From: Paenibacillus radicibacter
GTDB taxonomy: Bacteria; Bacillota; Bacilli; Paenibacillales; NBRC-103111
Direction: 5' to 3'
Assembly (NCBI RefSeq): GCF_024721995.1
Contig: NZ_JANQBC010000002.1
Location: 186,001-250,000 of the forward strand
DNA: 64,000 nt
In this document: positions 61,445 through 64,000 of the stretch, piece by piece
Layout: every line of letters begins with the position of its first letter
Numbering within the stretch: the stretch's first letter is position 1
The notes under the pieces: generated by a model
Databases searched by the model: none
The model's input: only the letters and a program-made list of their open reading frames with translations
Told to the model about the DNA's origin: nothing
Program-made: the position numbers and the translations under genes

Positions 61445-62034
61445 CTTGTATTCATCCCTTCATAGTCCTCATACGCTGATTCCACAAAGTACGGTTCAAG
61501 CTGTACTTTTACACTCGCCCGAGCACGAAAGAGTAAGGACTTGACTGAACTAACCGTTTGACCCAGTATATTCGCAATTTCTTGATAATCCTTACCATCA
61601 TATTCTCTTAAAATAAGCGCTGAACGCTGTTTTTCCGGCAAAGCATTAATCGCTTCCCTTACCTTGATCACACGCTCACTGCGAATCAAAGCATGTTCCG
61701 GGTGCGTATCAAGTGGTGCATGTGGTAGAACTACATTATCTTCAAGCGAGCAACTGATTGCCTTATTCTTACGGATTTCACTTAATACGGTATTACGTGC
61801 AATTGTATATAACCAAGTTGAAAAGGAAGCTTCAACTTCACGGAATGAATGGATACTGCGATACGCTTTATAGAAAGTTTCATTGCATAGATCCTCAGCC
61901 ATGGTCTCTAGACCTGCTGTACGGACCATGTGATAGATAAAGGACAATAACTTACGTTCATAACGACGCATTAATTCACCATATGCTTCGCTATTACCAT
62001 CTTTAATTTCACGAATCAACTGGGAGTCAATCAT
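61441..62034 (-). CDS. ECF RNA polymerase sigma factor
   Basis: Sigma-70 family, ECF group, 197 residues. Region 2 is AYGELMRRYERKLLSFIYHM ... AEDLCNETFYKAYRSIHSF, with the -10 recognition helix ATFSTWLYTIARN-like (ASFSTWLYTIARNT). Region 4 has LPEKQRSALILREYDGKDYQEIANILGQTVSSVKSLLFRAR. The target promoter motif cannot be derived from the window. ATG 62034 follows AGGAGG. The cognate anti-sigma factor overlaps its 3' end. Confidence 0.95.
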   Translation of the reverse strand: MIDSQLIREIKDGNSEAYGELMRRYERKLLSFIYHMVRTAGLETMAEDLCNETFYKAYRSIHSFREVEASFSTWLYTIARNTVLSEIRKNKAISCSLEDNVVLPHAPLDTHPEHALIRSERVIKVREAINALPEKQRSALILREYDGKDYQEIANILGQTVSSVKSLLFRARASVKVQLEPYFVESAYEDYEGMNTR

Positions 62035-62308
62035 GACGCAGGTCCTCCTACTCTTTCATCATGCCCCAGCCTCTCAACATGTTTTACTACAACATGCCAA
62101 GAAAGTTGCGCACGGATTCAAATTAAAAAAATTATTATTTCTGACAATTAATGTGACTATTCTACACATATTCGGCTGATACAGCCTAATCCCTGCTTTT
62201 TTCGACAATAAACCGATATAAATATACATTCCAAGAAATTTTTATTTCATTTATGTAACATTTTCCAATCCGAATCAGTATATGGCTCAACCTTTCAAAA
62301 GATGACGC

Positions 62309-62341
62309 AAAAAAAAACCGCCTGAGCAATTCAGGCGGCTG
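62309..62341 (-). terminator. Strong terminator of the candidate small RNA
   Basis: GCCGCCTGA pairs with TCAGGCGG around a 5-nt loop and is followed on the minus strand by nine T residues (62317-62309). Confidence 0.95.
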
Positions 62342-62387
62342 CACATTGTGCAATTAATCGGATAGGAGTGGAGAGAAACCATACTGT
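62309..62387 (-). ncRNA. Candidate small regulatory RNA (~79 nt), CcpA-controlled
   Basis: Predicted transcript from ~62387 to the T-tract at 62309. The 5' part is single-stranded and C/U-rich (TTTCTCTCCACTCCTATCC), complementary to Shine-Dalgarno-type sequences. Then come a small hairpin TGCAC-AAT-GTGCA and the terminator stem CCGCCTGA/TCAGGCGG with nine T residues. No ribosome binding site precedes the only ATG. It is isolated from both neighbours. Confidence 0.7.
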
Positions 62388-62393
62388 ACTTTT

Positions 62394-62422
62394 ATTATAT
62401 GTATACGTTTACATTCTGTCAA
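62394..62422 (-). promoter_or_regulatory. Perfect consensus promoter with internal cre site
   Basis: Minus strand: TTGACA (62422-62417), 17-bp spacer, TATAAT (62399-62394). The spacer contains TGTAAACGTATACA (62413-62400); with flanking A and T it matches all 16 positions of the cre consensus WTGNAARCGNWWWCAW. CcpA binding there would block RNA polymerase. Confidence 0.85.
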
Positions 62423-62438
62423 TGGTTTTTTTGAAAAC

Positions 62439-62471
62439 GCTGTCTTTTTTATTTGAACTAAAAAATCCAGC
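62439..62471 (-). terminator. Hairpin after the response regulator gene
   Basis: Minus-strand GCTGgATTTTTTA pairs with TAAAAAAgaCAGC, followed by GTTTTC. The T-tract is weak, but the stem would separate the regulator transcript from the small RNA promoter. Confidence 0.5.
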
Positions 62472-62473
62472 TT

Positions 62474-63376
62474 CTATCCCTCACTCTTCATCCGATCCAT
62501 CACTTCTAAATACAGCACCTGAAGAAACTTCTTAATATTCACTTTTCCCTTCTCGGGTTTATCTTGATCATCGATTTCTTTCATCTTGAGTCTTACGTCT
62601 TGGAATTCAAAATACAGTGGGGCATAATGCTCAAACTTTGGATTGCTATAATCCGTCAGTCCAATGCTAGCAATGTTCGTTAGTGCGGCATTGACTGTAC
62701 GCCGAATACGCTGCTCAATCGCTTTACATTCTTTATCAACGTCCAATTGTCCAACTTTATGTGAACGAACGGTTATTTCATATAACTCTTTAAGCGGCGG
62801 AATGCCTGCTGCCTTATGATGTAAGGTTAGGTGCTCGATAATATCCATCACATCTCGGCCACCACTTTCGCCTACGATGCCTAAATCCATAAGAATTTGA
62901 TGCATGATCTCTCTAGCAGTCCGTTTCTTGCGTGGTTGATCCAGTCCTGTATGTAGTAAGTTCAGCTTCGTTAACGACTCTCTAATTTCTTGCAAAGAAC
63001 GGCTAATCTTCCACTGCTCATTCACTTTAGAGAGTACCGCTTCGACTTCAATCTTATTGATTGGTTTTTGGATATAATATTCGACGCCGGCTTGATACGC
63101 TTTGCCGATCATCTCTTTATTTTCAATCTGCGAAATCATAACATATTTCCCTTGGAATCCTTGTTCCTTCAGGCGAATAATCGTCTCAATCCCATCTTGA
63201 TCAGGCATTAATAAGTCAATGACGACAACATCGGGTGTTGTCTCAAGCAGCACTTTCTCACCTTCAATTCCGCTTCCTGCTGTTCCAACGACTTCGCCAA
63301 GTCCGCCTTTTTCGATAATCGTCTGCAGCATTAATCGACTCACTGCATCGTCGTCCACAATTCCGAATGACAGCAT
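62474..63376 (-). CDS. glnL: Response regulator with YcbB-type output domain (GlnL-like)
   Basis: A 300-residue response regulator. The receiver (1-120) has the acidic pair in FGIVDDDAVSRL, the phospho-Asp in VVVIDLLMPDQDG (~55), a Ser for the switch residue in YVMISQIENK and the Lys in YYIQKPINKIEV. The C-terminal half (~150-300) is the YcbB domain (LMDLGIVGESGGRDVMDIIE, IEQRIRRTVNAALTNIA), as in B. subtilis GlnL, which controls glutamine utilisation genes. It is 5 nt after the kinase gene. The targets glsA and glnT are not in the window. Confidence 0.88.
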   Translation of the reverse strand: MLSFGIVDDDAVSRLMLQTIIEKGGLGEVVGTAGSGIEGEKVLLETTPDVVVIDLLMPDQDGIETIIRLKEQGFQGKYVMISQIENKEMIGKAYQAGVEYYIQKPINKIEVEAVLSKVNEQWKISRSLQEIRESLTKLNLLHTGLDQPRKKRTAREIMHQILMDLGIVGESGGRDVMDIIEHLTLHHKAAGIPPLKELYEITVRSHKVGQLDVDKECKAIEQRIRRTVNAALTNIASIGLTDYSNPKFEHYAPLYFEFQDVRLKMKEIDDQDKPEKGKVNIKKFLQVLYLEVMDRMKSEG

Positions 63377-63381
63377 GATCT

Positions 63382-64000
63382 CTACACTCCTTTTCTCAAC
63401 GTATCCGTCAATAAGGTGATAACGAAAGTTGTCTGCGCAGCCTGTTCACCACTTTGTAGATGAATGTCTCCACCTAATGCATGCACAATATCACGAACAT
63501 GGGAAAGACCGATTCCTGTAGCAGCAAAGCCCTCTTGGTTAAACTTAGTTGTGAAACCCGGTTCGAAGATCATATCTCGATCCTGTTCCGTAATACCAGT
63601 ACCTGTATCCGCAACAATAAGTATCGTCTCACCCTGTTTTTCATCTGCATAAATATGAATCATGCCTTGTGATTCTATCGCTTCTACGGAATTAGATACT
63701 AGGTTGTTCAATATCGTGAGCAGCGGCGTAAAGTGATCCGTCCAGTAATCAATGCGTATATCACTCTGAAAATCAATGGATTTACCCAACATATTGCTGT
63801 AACCACGGTTGGATTTAATGGAGAAATCGACAACCTCAGCAAGCCGCATTTCCGATGCGATATCATGATCGAACAGCTTAAAGAGACCCGCAAGGATTCG
63901 TTGAGAATCCTTCTTCACCTCATGAATTTGTTGTGTAATTTCGAGTATGCTTCGCGAATATCTTTTGAGACCTGCATGATTAACTTCCTGATATAGATTG
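63382..64000 (-). CDS. Sensor histidine kinase, C-terminal part (GlnK-like), cut by window edge
   Basis: Partial gene; the frame remains open from 63382 past the right edge, so the N-terminal sensor is missing. Visible: a possible phospho-acceptor helix (EITQQIHEVKKDSQRI, with the His), then the ATPase domain with N-box LNNLVSNSVEAIE, G1 ADTGTGITEQDRD, F-box IFEPGFTTK and G2 ATGIGLSHVRDIV. It is directly upstream of the YcbB-type regulator, as GlnK is of GlnL in B. subtilis. A GTG at 63918 is only an internal codon. Confidence 0.88.
   Translation of the reverse strand, partial: NLYQEVNHAGLKRYSRSILEITQQIHEVKKDSQRILAGLFKLFDHDIASEMRLAEVVDFSIKSNRGYSNMLGKSIDFQSDIRIDYWTDHFTPLLTILNNLVSNSVEAIESQGMIHIYADEKQGETILIVADTGTGITEQDRDMIFEPGFTTKFNQEGFAATGIGLSHVRDIVHALGGDIHLQSGEQAAQTTFVITLLTDTLRKGV

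Larger units (their letters stand above)
62035..62473 (-). other. Long intergenic region upstream of the sigma factor gene
   Basis: 439 nt without a protein gene. In transcription order (minus) it holds a hairpin after the response regulator (62439-62471), a consensus promoter with a cre site (62394-62422), a probable small RNA (62309-62387), and a possible sigma-A promoter for the sigma operon, TTGTCA-16-TAATTT at 62147-62120. The remainder is AT-rich with no feature I can name. Confidence 0.6.

Overview
The window is a low-to-moderate GC Firmicute chromosome segment, almost certainly from an endospore-forming member of Bacillales and most probably Paenibacillaceae. Three things suggest this: long runs of gene order shared with Bacillus subtilis (ylqH-ylqG-rnhB; ypiF-qcrABC-ypjA-ypjB-ypjC-ypjD-dapB-mgsA-bshB1-bshA-cca-birA-panBCD-dinG-tseB-asnS-dnaD), strong GGAGG-type ribosome binding sites with frequent GTG/TTG starts, and sporulation-associated genes (spo0M, ypjB, yitT family). 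No rRNA, tRNA, transposase, prophage or CRISPR array was seen. The right part is conserved core; the left and middle parts carry more accessory content.

Layout. 1-3.7 kb: yraN, ylqH, a FliK-like ylqG and rnhB, all on the minus strand. 3.8-10 kb: a chemoreceptor, two tandemly duplicated cell-wall amidases, a small ribbon-helix-helix-like protein followed by a second DNA sliding-clamp gene, and a double P-loop ATPase. 10-17 kb: a MerR-methyltransferase fusion next to an omega-amidase (mtnU-like), a zinc-type CDF exporter behind a consensus promoter with a palindromic operator, an amidase, spo0M, trmO and a methyltransferase. 17-25 kb: methionine salvage genes (mtnE ... mtnW, mtnX, mtnB) split by a complete proline operon (proB, proA, proC) headed by a T-box leader. 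25-29 kb: a membrane-anchored protein, a YCF48/BNR-like lipoprotein and a SHAEG-repeat protein ending in an autoproteolytic peptidase-G2 domain. 29-43 kb: dnaD-asnS, ackA-hbd, a second FtsH with a membrane partner, tseB-mtaD, DUF47-pit, rex-dinG. 43-53 kb: panDCB, birA, cca, bacillithiol genes bshA/bshB1, mgsA, dapB, TPR, ypjD. 53-60 kb: yitT-family gene, ypjB, ypjA, menaquinol:cytochrome c reductase qcrABC, ypiF, an IDEAL-domain protein and an unknown 377-residue protein. 60-64 kb: a phosphatase, an ECF sigma/anti-sigma pair and a GlnK/GlnL-like two-component system cut by the window edge.

The most interesting non-coding signals are: (i) a probable independent small RNA at 62309-62387, with a perfect -35/-10 promoter whose spacer contains a full-consensus cre (CcpA) site, a C/U-rich leader able to pair with Shine-Dalgarno sequences, and a strong terminator; (ii) two copies of a roughly 160-bp nested inverted-repeat element, one between proB and proA and one between a pan-motif-like leader and panB, whose core stems differ by compensatory changes; (iii) a TGTGA-N6-TCACA site about 41.5 bp upstream of the predicted start of the hbd-ackA transcript; and (iv) the T-box, which places mtnWXB behind a proline-starvation switch.

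All functional calls come from reading motifs, lengths and gene order; no database search was possible. Residue positions are approximate.
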